IMG/VR virus record: IMGVR_UViG_3300031569_000028
Span: 1 to 29,811 of that record
DNA: 29,811 bases
DNA from: a virus
Reading direction: 5' to 3' (one strand)
Part shown: positions 7,591-15,800 of the stretch, in pieces
Layout of the letters: each line of letters opens with the position of its first letter
Position numbering within the stretch: the first letter of the stretch is position 1
The notes under the pieces: generated by a model
Databases searched by the model: none
What the model saw: only the letters and a program-made list of their open reading frames with translations
Told to the model about the DNA's origin: nothing
Program-made: the position numbers and the translations under genes

Positions 7591-7671
7591 GCTATGGGGT
7601 AGACAAACATTAACACGGACATTAGACTGTCGAAGTCGCTAACTGGGTTAGCAAATATCTCGGAGAGATTT

Positions 7672-8388
7672 ATGATAGATTTTAAAGTTGAGAGTGTTGA
7701 AGATTTGCCAGAATCCATTCAAGAGCTGTATGAGCAAAAGGATGACGGGTTTGAACTTAAAATCTCAGGACTGCCAGAACAGGATGAATCTAATCTCTCT
7801 GGGTTAAAAAAGAAAGTAGAAGAATTATTGACCGAAAGCAAAACCGCCAAGAAAAAGGCTAGGGAAGCTATATCTGCGGCAGAGCAAGCCCAAATGGAAT
7901 CGGCCAAGAAAGGTAATGATACAGAGGCTTTGCATAAGAGCTGGGAAGAGAAATTTAATTCCCGTGAAAATGAGATGCAAGACCATATAGGAGAGCTAAC
8001 GAAAACTATCGTCAAGCTAACCAGTGGTCAAGCTGCATCACAAATTGCTTCTGAGATTGCCGTTCAAGGTTCGGCTAATGTTTTATTGCCGCATATTGAA
8101 AGAAGGCTCTCTACAGAAAATAGAGATGGGGTTCCTAATATCATTGTATTAGATAATGACGGACAGCCATCAGCTATGACAGTTGCAGAATTAAAGAAAG
8201 AGTTTCAAAATAGTGCGAGTTTTGCTCCGCTAATAGTAGGAACAAAAGCCAATGGCGCGGGGCGTACAGGAGGCAAGGATAGTGGCGGTGCTACTTCTCA
8301 GCAAATAACCAGAGCAGATTTTGACGGGTTAAGTCAATTTGAACGCTCTAAATACGCCAAAAGCGGCGGCACAATTACTGATGATTAA
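7672..8388 (+). CDS. Capsid scaffolding protein
   Basis: Internal scaffold that directs coat assembly and then leaves the procapsid. The 238-residue acidic protein precedes the coat gene, has a long charged coiled coil (about residues 40-125, starting GLKKKVEELLTESKTAKKKA), and ends with a block common in phage scaffolds, AMTVAELKKEFQ followed by FAPLIVGTKANGAG. The Gly/Ser-rich tail and ITRADFDGLSQFERSKY region probably contact coat protein. GGAGAG sits 5-10 bases before the ATG. No protease motif was seen. Confidence 0.85.
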   Translation: MIDFKVESVEDLPESIQELYEQKDDGFELKISGLPEQDESNLSGLKKKVEELLTESKTAKKKAREAISAAEQAQMESAKKGNDTEALHKSWEEKFNSRENEMQDHIGELTKTIVKLTSGQAASQIASEIAVQGSANVLLPHIERRLSTENRDGVPNIIVLDNDGQPSAMTVAELKKEFQNSASFAPLIVGTKANGAGRTGGKDSGGATSQQITRADFDGLSQFERSKYAKSGGTITDD

Positions 8389-8399
8389 GGTGAATACAA

Positions 8400-9563
8400 A
8401 TGGCTAATGTTCTAACTGATTTAGCGGCAGACATATATACAGCAGCAGACACGGTAGGTCGTGAACTTGTTGGTGTAATTCCTTCGGTAACAATTAACAC
8501 TAATGCGACAGAAGTAGCAGCTCAAGGCGAAGTAATTCGTGCTGCCTTCACACAAGAGCAAGCGGTAACTACCGTGACCCCTTCAATGACTATCCCAGAA
8601 GGTGCTGACCAGACTGTAGATAATAAGACGATGACTCTTAGCTCTACGGCTTCGGTTAAAATACCTTGGACGGGTGAAAACATTAAGTTTGTAAACAATG
8701 GCGCGGGTTTTGACACTATTTACGGTGATCAAATCAAGCAAGCCATGAGAGCAATCACTAATCAGATTGAAACAGAAGTTGCTCTTGATATTGCTGATCG
8801 CGCTTCACGCGCAGTTGGTACGGCAGGTACGACTCCTTTCGCGTCAGATTTTAATACTGTTGCAGAAGTTCGTCAGATTCTAGTTGATAACGGAATGCCT
8901 TCAAATGATCGACAGGCAACTCTTGTCATTAACTCTGCGGCTGGTACTAAGTTGCGAAACCTTGCTCAACTCAATCAGGTTGATTCTTCTGGTAACGATG
9001 ATATGTTGCGAAGAGGCACTTTGCTTGATCTTCAAGGTCTTATGATGAAGGAAAGCGCAGGTCTTAATAATCACACGGCAGGAACTGGGTCTAGTGCAAC
9101 TACTGACGATGCTGGTTATGCTGTTGGCGCAACTACGATCACTTTAGCTTCTGCTGGAACTGGAACTATCCTAGCTGGTGACGTTGTTACTTTTGCTGGT
9201 GATACTAATCAGTATGTTGTAACAACAGGTGATGGCGATGTATCTGGAGGCGGCACTATCATTCTAGGTGCAAATGGTCTGCAAGTAGCGATAGCTGCTT
9301 CAACTACAGCCATTACAGTAGTAGCTTCTTCAGTCAAGAACGTAGCATTTCATCGTGCTGCTGTTGAGATTGGTATCCGAGGCATGGCTCAACCAATGGG
9401 TGGCGATGCTGCTGTTGATCGTATGACAGTGCAAGACCCAATGTCTGGCATTATCTACAACATAGCTGCCTATAAAGGCTATAACAAAGCGATGTTTGAT
9501 ATCTCTTGTCTCTATGGCTATAAAGTCTGGAAGCCAGAGTTCACCGCTGTACTGTTAGGCTAA
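8400..9563 (+). CDS. Major capsid protein, P22 gp5-like
   Basis: The 387-residue coat protein follows the scaffold gene after 11 bases (GGTGAATACAA, weak ribosome site). The N-terminus (NVLTDLAADIYTAADTVGREL) and the C-terminal block from VAFHRAAVEIGIRGMAQP to the YNIAAYKGYNKAMFDIS segment match the P22-coat family, which has an HK97 fold. Residues about 235-305, with GATTITLASAGTGTILAGD and Gly/Asp/Thr-rich strands, look like the inserted I-domain of P22 gp5. Such coats are usually not proteolysed. A terminator-like hairpin follows the gene directly. Confidence 0.85.
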   Translation: MANVLTDLAADIYTAADTVGRELVGVIPSVTINTNATEVAAQGEVIRAAFTQEQAVTTVTPSMTIPEGADQTVDNKTMTLSSTASVKIPWTGENIKFVNNGAGFDTIYGDQIKQAMRAITNQIETEVALDIADRASRAVGTAGTTPFASDFNTVAEVRQILVDNGMPSNDRQATLVINSAAGTKLRNLAQLNQVDSSGNDDMLRRGTLLDLQGLMMKESAGLNNHTAGTGSSATTDDAGYAVGATTITLASAGTGTILAGDVVTFAGDTNQYVVTTGDGDVSGGGTIILGANGLQVAIAASTTAITVVASSVKNVAFHRAAVEIGIRGMAQPMGGDAAVDRMTVQDPMSGIIYNIAAYKGYNKAMFDISCLYGYKVWKPEFTAVLLG

Positions 9564-9572
9564 ATAGAATGA

Positions 9573-9603
9573 GGGGTGGCTTCTGCTGCCCCTTTTCTTT
9601 TTT
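9573..9603 (+). terminator. Intrinsic terminator after the coat gene
   Basis: GGGGTGGC (9573-9580), a TTCT loop, then GCTGCCCC (9585-9592) forms an 8-bp stem including two G-U pairs, followed by TTTTCTTTTTT. It is typical in form but its wobble pairs may make it leaky, so that some transcripts continue into the connector and tail genes. Confidence 0.75.
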
Positions 9604-9612
9604 GGAGTTCAA

Positions 9613-9894
9613 ATGCCAAAAGATTCAAGACTCACTCGATTAGGCTTGGATAAATTCAATCAAGCTAAACGCACCCCGAAGCATCCAACCAAATCCCATG
9701 TCGTTGTTGCCAAAGTAGGCGATAAAATAAAGACTATTCGATTTGGTCAGCAAGGAGTATCCGGTTCACCTCCTAGAGCAAACGAATCAAAGGCTGACGC
9801 TGCTAGAAGGGCATCTTTCAAGGCAAGACACGCTGAAAATATAAAGAAAGGCAGGATGTCTGCGGCTTACTGGTCGAATAAGGAGAAGTGGTAA
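9613..9894 (+). CDS. Small basic conserved phage protein
   Basis: A 93-residue, strongly basic protein with GGAG upstream. It consists of blocks I recall from a widespread family of small proteins in phages and other mobile elements: LTRLGLDKFNQAKRTPKHPT, KVGDKIKTIRFGQQGVSGSP, and RASFKARHAENIKKGRMSAAYW. The function is not known to me; the charge and its position beside the coat gene suggest nucleic-acid or capsid contact. It ends on a TAATG junction with a 12-codon mini-gene. Confidence 0.75.
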   Translation: MPKDSRLTRLGLDKFNQAKRTPKHPTKSHVVVAKVGDKIKTIRFGQQGVSGSPPRANESKADAARRASFKARHAENIKKGRMSAAYWSNKEKW

Positions 9895-9932
9895 TGTATA
9901 AAGGCAAAAAGAAGAAGCCCAAGGGAAGGTAA
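9894..9932 (+). CDS. Putative 12-residue basic mini-gene
   Basis: ATG at 9894 shares the A of the preceding TAA and opens the frame MYKGKKKKPKGR, closed by a TAA that abuts the next ATG. AAGGAG lies about 10 bases upstream. Eight of the twelve residues are Lys or Arg. Both neighbours use the same tight stop-start style, which favours translation, but a peptide this short could also be a translation relay between the flanking genes. Confidence 0.4.
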   Translation: MYKGKKKKPKGR

Positions 9933-10442
9933 ATGACAACTATCGTAATTGAAGATGGAAGTGTTGTTGCTGGAGCTAATAGCTATGTCTCGATGGCAGA
10001 GTACATAGCTTATGCTGCCACCCTCAACATTACCGTTACTGACAGTCAGATATTCCAAACTCAGATTATTGAGGCTGGTCAATTTATTGACGGTTTAGAA
10101 AACGTCTTAAAAGGCGAGACCACAACCAAGACTCAGCCAATGGCTTATCCCAGAAACAATCTAACGGATATAGCTAACTGGTCTTGGGCTAGTAATGAGA
10201 TTCCTACGCAAGTAAAAGAAGCGCAGATGTCTTTAGCTATTGATATACAGTCAGGCGAGGACTTGTGGAATGTATCGCAAAGCGGAGCCACAGGAATTAA
10301 GAAAGAAGAAGTTGTCGGAGCGGTAGTCGTAGAATACGCCGTTTCAGACGCTGTTAAGTCTGCAAGAAGAAGCAGAAGCGGCAATTTATTGTCTTTGCTA
10401 ATGAAATTTAATGGTCTAGGTATACCTCTGGCGATGTCGTAA
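9933..10442 (+). CDS. Head-tail adaptor (DnaT-like domain family)
   Basis: The 169-residue protein starts TIVIEDGSVVAGANSYVSMAEYIAYAA, the pattern of the phage 'DnaT-like ssDNA-binding' family whose position in many siphoviruses points to a head-tail adaptor (SPP1 gp15-like) role. QIIEAGQFIDGL and QPMAYPRNN continue that family pattern. The C-terminal 25 residues are polar and helical. In gene order it takes the adaptor position between coat and head-closure proteins. The stop overlaps the next start by one base (TAATG). Confidence 0.7.
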   Translation: MTTIVIEDGSVVAGANSYVSMAEYIAYAATLNITVTDSQIFQTQIIEAGQFIDGLENVLKGETTTKTQPMAYPRNNLTDIANWSWASNEIPTQVKEAQMSLAIDIQSGEDLWNVSQSGATGIKKEEVVGAVVVEYAVSDAVKSARRSRSGNLLSLLMKFNGLGIPLAMS

Positions 10443-10801
10443 TGAGCGCAACCTTTTACACAAGCATGGCGGCAACTGCATCAAGGTTGCTCAAAAAGTT
10501 TGGCATGACAATTACTATTAAAAGAACTACAGGCGGTAGTATTAGCCCTGTTACTGGTGCTGTCGTGGCTGGAAGTACCGCAACCTATACTCCGCAGGGT
10601 TTGGTTCAGCGTTACAGAGATGAACAAATAGACGGAACAAGAATTCTATCTTCTGACAGATTAGTTATTGTAGATAATACGGTTGAGCCATTAACTACGG
10701 ACAAAATTACTTTGTCATCTCAGGATTGGTCAATAATAGATGTGAAAGAATCAAAGCCTTCCACTATTGGGATTGTGTATTTTATACAGGCGAGAAGATA
10801 A
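10442..10801 (+). CDS. Head closure / stopper protein
   Basis: A 119-residue protein with a beta-rich body: GMTITIKRTTGGSISPVTGA, then DRLVIVDN and KITLSSQDWSIIDVKE. This matches small head-completion proteins (SPP1 gp16 / lambda FII-like order), which close the portal channel after packaging. The assignment rests on the TITIKR...TGA start, on length and on position between adaptor and tail-completion genes. It abuts the next gene. Confidence 0.6.
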   Translation: MSATFYTSMAATASRLLKKFGMTITIKRTTGGSISPVTGAVVAGSTATYTPQGLVQRYRDEQIDGTRILSSDRLVIVDNTVEPLTTDKITLSSQDWSIIDVKESKPSTIGIVYFIQARR

Positions 10802-11167
10802 ATGGCTACTGTAAACATCTCAGCATGGGCAAAGAAAACTAACACAACCCTAGATGAAGCGGCTAGAGGTATAACCATTAATTTGTTTTCTTCTATTATT
10901 GAGAATACCAGAGCCGATACTGGTCGAATGAAAGGTAATTGGCAAGCAAGTATTGGAATCCCAATTACAAGAGAAACAACAAGAACTGATATAAATGGGC
11001 GGGAAACTATCAGACAAATGAAAGGTGTAGTTAAATCTGGCGTAGTCAATATAATTACAAACAATGTCCCTTATGCTCCATATTGGGAACAACAAGACGC
11101 AATGGTTGCCAAGAATATGGCTAGGATTGAACGGAACATTAAAGCAGAAGTAAGGAAAGCCCAGTGA
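10802..11167 (+). CDS. Tail completion / neck protein, HK97 gp10-like
   Basis: The 121-residue protein has an N-terminal helix (WAKKTNTTLDEAARGITINLFSSII), the block TRADTGRMKGNWQASIG and the C-terminal NNVPYAPYWEQQDAM followed by a helix. The 'TPVDTGRLRxSW ... NxxPYAxxxExG' layout is characteristic of HK97 gp10-like neck or minor tail proteins. Starts directly after the previous TAA and overlaps the tail terminator gene by 4 bases (GTGA). Confidence 0.7.
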   Translation: MATVNISAWAKKTNTTLDEAARGITINLFSSIIENTRADTGRMKGNWQASIGIPITRETTRTDINGRETIRQMKGVVKSGVVNIITNNVPYAPYWEQQDAMVAKNMARIERNIKAEVRKAQ

Positions 11168-11565
11168 GCATTAAGATAGATCAGGCTTTTATTCAGAGCT
11201 TCATTGATGGTGCTTATGGGCTAGAAACGGCCTATCAAAATCAACCCTATACGCCTACGGCTGGGACTCCTTACGCTGAATTGCTAAATATTCCTAATGA
11301 CATTACAGCTTTAGATTTAAAATCTACCAATGAAACAGATGGTTTGTTTCGTATAATCTTGAGGTATCCTGTTGATTCAGGTGCTTTTGCAGCAAAGAAC
11401 CAAGCAGAAACGATCATGGCAGACTACTCCATTGGGAGCAGTGTTTCATATTCAGGTCAATCTGCTAGAATAACCGCAGTAAACCGCCAGCAGGGTGTAG
11501 TTGAAGAAAGCTGGTATGTAACCCTAATCACAATATCATATAGAGCATTTATACCGAGGAATTAA
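11164..11565 (+). CDS. Tail terminator protein (DUF4128-like)
   Basis: A 133-residue alpha/beta protein: an N-terminal helix with YQNQPYTPTAGTPYAELLN, then strands DGLFRIILRYPVDSG, an AAKNQAETIMADY helix and a final SWYVTLITISYRAF strand. This is the typical tail-terminator (lambda U / DUF4128) pattern that caps the finished tail tube and joins it to the head. The start is a GTG (11164) overlapping the previous TGA by four bases. It lies directly before the tail tube gene. Confidence 0.75.
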   Translation: MSIKIDQAFIQSFIDGAYGLETAYQNQPYTPTAGTPYAELLNIPNDITALDLKSTNETDGLFRIILRYPVDSGAFAAKNQAETIMADYSIGSSVSYSGQSARITAVNRQQGVVEESWYVTLITISYRAFIPRN

Positions 11566-11568
11566 GTT

Positions 11569-12024
11569 ATGCCAACTTCAGCGCAGACATTAGTAGAATC
11601 CGTAATTGCAATTTCAGCAACACTACCTACAACATTTGATTCAGATGCCACTACTGGCTATCCGTCTTCAACTTATACAACAGTTGGACAGGTCACTGAT
11701 TGGTCGGCTGGAGGACAAACTTTTAACGTAGTTACCTCTAACCCTATCAACCAGCGGTCTACCGATAAGTACAAAGGCACTTATAACAATGATGCTGACT
11801 CTATTACCGTCAACCGTGACGATGATGATGCGGGTCAAGTTATTGTATTGGCTGCCTTACAAGCCGAGGTCGACTATGCTTTCAAGGTAACTTATCAGGA
11901 TGGTACTGATGATTATTGGACGGGCAAAGTCGTTTCTTTTAATACTGTCGCTGGAGGCGCAGACTCTTTGGTTCAGAGAACCATACAGGTTGAGCGCACT
12001 AGGTCAGTAGTAGTTACCACATAA
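11569..12024 (+). CDS. Major tail (tube) protein
   Basis: The 151-residue protein contains YTTVGQVTDWSAGGQTFNVV near the start and NQRSTDKYKGTYN, then a C-terminal DYWTGKVVSFNTVAGGADSL and RTIQVERT; this strand-rich 'QVTDxSGxG ... DxxxxG ... FxGxVxxF' pattern is that of siphovirus tail tube proteins. It follows the tail terminator and precedes the frameshifted chaperone, as expected. Multiple copies would form the tube around the tape measure. Confidence 0.8.
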   Translation: MPTSAQTLVESVIAISATLPTTFDSDATTGYPSSTYTTVGQVTDWSAGGQTFNVVTSNPINQRSTDKYKGTYNNDADSITVNRDDDDAGQVIVLAALQAEVDYAFKVTYQDGTDDYWTGKVVSFNTVAGGADSLVQRTIQVERTRSVVVTT

Positions 12025-12034
12025 GGTACAGACT

Positions 12035-12436
12035 ATGGATTTAAGTAAGATTGACCTAACAGCAGCGGCAGACAAGGGCATTACAACTGAACTTGCCAAT
12101 CCCGTAACTGGAGAGCCTTTAGAAGATGAGGGCGGTAAAAGAATTACCATTAAAGTCTTGGGAAGAGACAGTAAAAAATGGCAACAAATAATGCGAAAAT
12201 TGGAGCAAAGGAATGCAGCCAAATATCGTAATAAGCCAGTGCCAACCTCCGTTACTGAAAATAATGTGAGAGAGGCACTTGCTGAATGCACGATCAGTTG
12301 GCAAAACATTGATTATGATGGCGAGAAGTTAGTTTGTAATAAAGAAAACGCCTTAATGATGTACACCCAACGCAGTTGGATTACAGAACAAGTAATCGAA
12401 GATGCTGTTGATCGGAGTAAATACGACACAAAGTAG
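12035..12436 (+). CDS. Tail assembly chaperone, short form (gpG-like)
   Basis: The 133-residue protein lies in the usual gpG slot between tube and tape measure genes. It begins MDLSKIDLTAAADKG and contains a strand-rich part (ITIKVLGRDSKKWQQIMRKL) and helical C-terminus. By analogy with lambda gpG it should coat the tape measure while the tail is built. Its TAG stop at 12434-12436 is directly preceded by ACA AAG, and an open coding frame starts in the -1 register 13 bases before the stop. A longer fusion protein is therefore expected. Confidence 0.75.
   Translation: MDLSKIDLTAAADKGITTELANPVTGEPLEDEGGKRITIKVLGRDSKKWQQIMRKLEQRNAAKYRNKPVPTSVTENNVREALAECTISWQNIDYDGEKLVCNKENALMMYTQRSWITEQVIEDAVDRSKYDTK
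12427..12436 (+). promoter_or_regulatory. Probable -1 ribosomal frameshift site
   Basis: The -1 frame is closed by TAA at 12418-12420, so the shift must occur between 12421 and the 0-frame TAG at 12434. Within this window C ACA AAG TAG offers an A-AAG tetramer: a Lys tRNA on AAG can re-pair with AAA while a stop codon occupies the A site. It is not a canonical X-XXY-YYZ heptamer. An 8-bp stem (12454-12473, arms UACGUCCA and UGGGCGUG) lies 20 bases downstream. Confidence 0.6.
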
Positions 12437-12810
12437 AAAAGCAATTAGAGGAATACGTCCAGTATTGGGCGTGGCTGACTACAGCTAGTAAAGGTTCGAC
12501 AAAGGCTAGGATTGAATCATTAGTTGATGTCCAAATGCCTGACATCGAACCTTTTCATTACATGATTTCTTTAATTGCAGAAATAGGACTGAACGGTGTT
12601 ACATGGAGTGAGATATATCACTGGATGGAACTTACCGGAGTGCAGCTTAGATTATGGGAAATCAAACAGATAAAGAAGCTGTCTGCGATGTACCGGAACT
12701 ATTCACAGCAATACGAAGGTGGCAGTGTTCCCTCGCCATATAGAGATTATGACGCTCCGCAAGGAATTTCATTAAGCACTCGTGATCAAATACGCAATGA
12801 CAGGCGATAA
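12433..12810 (+). CDS. Tail assembly chaperone, frameshift extension (gpT-like)
   Basis: From GTA at 12433 the -1 frame encodes VEKQLEEYVQYWAWLTTASK and continues through MPDIEPFHYMISLIAEIGLN to a TAA at 12808-12810, about 125 residues. There is no ATG, GTG or TTG in frame before 12535, and the ATG there lacks a Shine-Dalgarno and lies well inside a segment that already reads as protein. Fusion to the 133-residue upstream protein would give about 258 residues, normal for a gpGT-type chaperone. The C-terminal part (YRNYSQQYEGGSVPSPYRDY) would bind tail tube protein or tape measure during assembly. Confidence 0.7.
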   Translation, partial: VEKQLEEYVQYWAWLTTASKGSTKARIESLVDVQMPDIEPFHYMISLIAEIGLNGVTWSEIYHWMELTGVQLRLWEIKQIKKLSAMYRNYSQQYEGGSVPSPYRDYDAPQGISLSTRDQIRNDRR

Positions 12811-12813
12811 TTC

Positions 12814-15800
12814 ATGGACGTAGCAAACCTAGATGTCAGGGTAAATTCAACTTCAGTTAAGGCAGCATCCGCAAACATTGCAGGCATGGGTGCGGCTTCT
12901 AAAAGTGCTATGTCCAAGGTTAAATTACTCAGCGGTGCTTTAGTTGCTATGGGCGCAGGTAGAGTATTATCTAAAGTAATCAGCGATACCAATCAATTCA
13001 CTAAATCTATTAGTGAGCTTTCTGCTATCACAGGAGCCACTGGTAAGGATTTAGCATTCTACGAAGAACAAGCCGCGCAAATTGGTAAAACAACCACACT
13101 GTCAGCTAGTCAAGCTGCAACAGCATTCAAGTTGATAGCGAGTGCAAAACCTGACCTTCTTCAATCAAAAGAAGCATTAGCAGCCGTTACAAAAGAAGCC
13201 GTCACATTAGCAGAAGCTGCTGGAGTTGATTTAGCATCCGCAGCCTCAACTGTTGGTGTTTCTTTAAATCAATTTGGAGCAGAGGCTGATCAAGCGTCTC
13301 GTTTCGTAAATGTATTGGCTGCTGGCGCAAAGGAGGGTTCTTCATCTATCACTGATACATCAGCGGCAATGAAGAATGCTGGTGTTGCGGCTAAATTGGC
13401 TGGCCTAAGTTTTGAAGAGGCGAATGTTGGTGTTCAGTTGTTAGCAAAAGGTGGATTATTTGCTGCTGAAGCAGGAACAGGATTTAGGCAGGTCTTATTA
13501 AAACTAGAAAATGAAGCTGAAGATAAATTTAAGCCTTCTATAGTTGGTCTTGCTGGAGCTTTAGAAAATCTAGCGGCAGAAAATATGAGCCTTACTGAGC
13601 TTACTGGTTTATTTGGCGCAGAAGCCATGAAATCGGCAGCGGTAATGATATCGGGAGCTGGAGACGCAAGGACTTTAGAAGCAGCTATAACAGGAACAAG
13701 TATAGCAAGCGAGATGGCAGCTACAAATTTTGACAACATGGAAGGCGATATGTTGTCTTTAAATTCAGCAAATGAAGGTTTGGCAATTACCTTTGGCAAA
13801 ATGTTAGAGCCAGCAATTAGAAAAAGTCTTCAAGCTGCTACTGATTTTTCCAGAAAAGTTGATGATTTTGTAAAGTCAGATAAGTTTGATGATTTTATTA
13901 AAATACTAACCATATCATTACAAACTTTGTCAGTAATATTATTCACTAAGGTTATTGTCAGTCTTGTCTCAACTAGCACTGCATTTTTAACTACCGCAAG
14001 CTCTGCGGGGATACTAAAAGTTGGATTATCTGCTTTAGGTGGTCCTATTGGCGTTACTGTTGCTGCATTATTTGGGCTGTACAAAATATTAGAAAATGTT
14101 TTTGGAATAGATTATGAAACCTATATTGTCTATTTTAAAGCGATAGCAATTGTAACTGGCAATGCTCTAAAAGAAATTAAAGTTAAATGGGATGACTTTG
14201 CTGACTTGGTTTCTTCAAAAGTACAAAGTTTGTTTAAGTATTTAGCGGATTTATTTGCTCCATTAATAGATTTTTATGCTTCAGCTATAAATACGTTAGT
14301 GGGTTTCTATTCAGGTCTTTTTAACTTTATATCAACAAATGCAAAAATTGCGGCAACAAATTTTGTTGATGTTTTTAAAAATGCTTTTATGAATGTTAAG
14401 AACTCCATCGCTAACCTTAGTACAAATATTTCAAGTTTTTACGCGACTATGAAAGTAAAAGCCCAATCTCTTTATGATAGCGAAGCAGTAACTGCTGCAA
14501 AGATGAAAGTTATTAATGATAAGAAATTAGCTTCAATTAATAGCATTAGTAGTGCATTTGAAGCGCAAAGATTAAAGCAGATTGACGTAAAAGAAGAGAC
14601 TGGTTTTTTAAGTAATGTTTACACTTCATTCACTACAACTGTAAATAATGTTGGTGGAGCCTTTAAGGATTTTGGTACTGATATTGTTAATACTGCGACA
14701 ACATTACAAAATGCGTCAGCAAATCAAATCAAATCAGCGTCTGATTCAATAGGGGTATTAAAAACTGAATTTCATAAAACAACTGAAAACGTAAACCTTT
14801 TAGGCAAAGCAATTACTGTAAATACCGGACAAGATGGTTCTTTTAGGGTTGTAAACGGAGTCATGGCAGCTCTTGCCACAAATACTGGAGCCGTTGCCTC
14901 CGCAGCAGATACTACAGCAACAAATATTGAAGCAGTTGGTTCTTCATCTTCGGCAGCGACTCCTGCCGTTACCGCTCTTACTGTTGAGCAGCAAACATTC
15001 GCAACAGCGGTAGTGAACACTCAAACGGCTTTTGCTACATTGATAAAAGACACTATTATTTCTGGAAAGTTGGATTTCAAGAGCTTCTTTTCTTCAGTGA
15101 AAGAAGGCTGGAAAACAATGGTCTCAGAGTTTGCCTCTAAGAAAATAATGGATATAATTTTTGGAGAAGGCGGGATAACTGGGTTTCTTGGCTCATTGTC
15201 TGGCGGTATGAATGGAATAATAGCCACAATAACAAACGGAGCCAAATCAATGTTTGCCTCTATAACTGGCAGCGCGGTTTCTGGTGCTACTGGTAGCACT
15301 GCTGCTAGTGTGGCTACTAATGCTGCTGGTGGAGCTACTGGTGGAGCTGCTGCTGGCGCGGCTGGTGGTGCTACTTTAGGCGGTGTGGTTGCTGGTGCAG
15401 GTCAATTCATAGCTGGAATGACAGGTAGTGCAACTGGTATTGCTGCGGGAACTATGGGTCCACCTACAGCGGCGGCTATGGCAGGCTCTGGTGTAACAGC
15501 AGGACTACAAGCTGGTGGAGCTAAACTTCTTGCCCTTGCTACTAACCCTGTGACTATAGCTATTGCTGTTGCGGCGGTTGCTGCGAAGCTATTAGACAAA
15601 AGTGGAACTATGTCTGCTAATGCGGGAATGTTAACCCAAAATCTTGCTGGTGTTGATGCTAGTAGAAAATTTGCTATCCCCAAGTTTGCTTCAGGAGCCC
15701 AATTTTATGGCTTCAAGCGAAGGGAAGAACAAAGCACAGCTAGTGCCGTTGTAGATTCTTTCGCTACTCTTGATTCGGCATTAACAGAAGCGGCATTAGC

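Noticed and set aside
12535-12810. Independent gene starting at ATG 12535
   Set aside because: Clear protein sequence continues upstream in the same frame to 12421 without any start, and the ATG has no ribosome site; a frameshift product explains it better.
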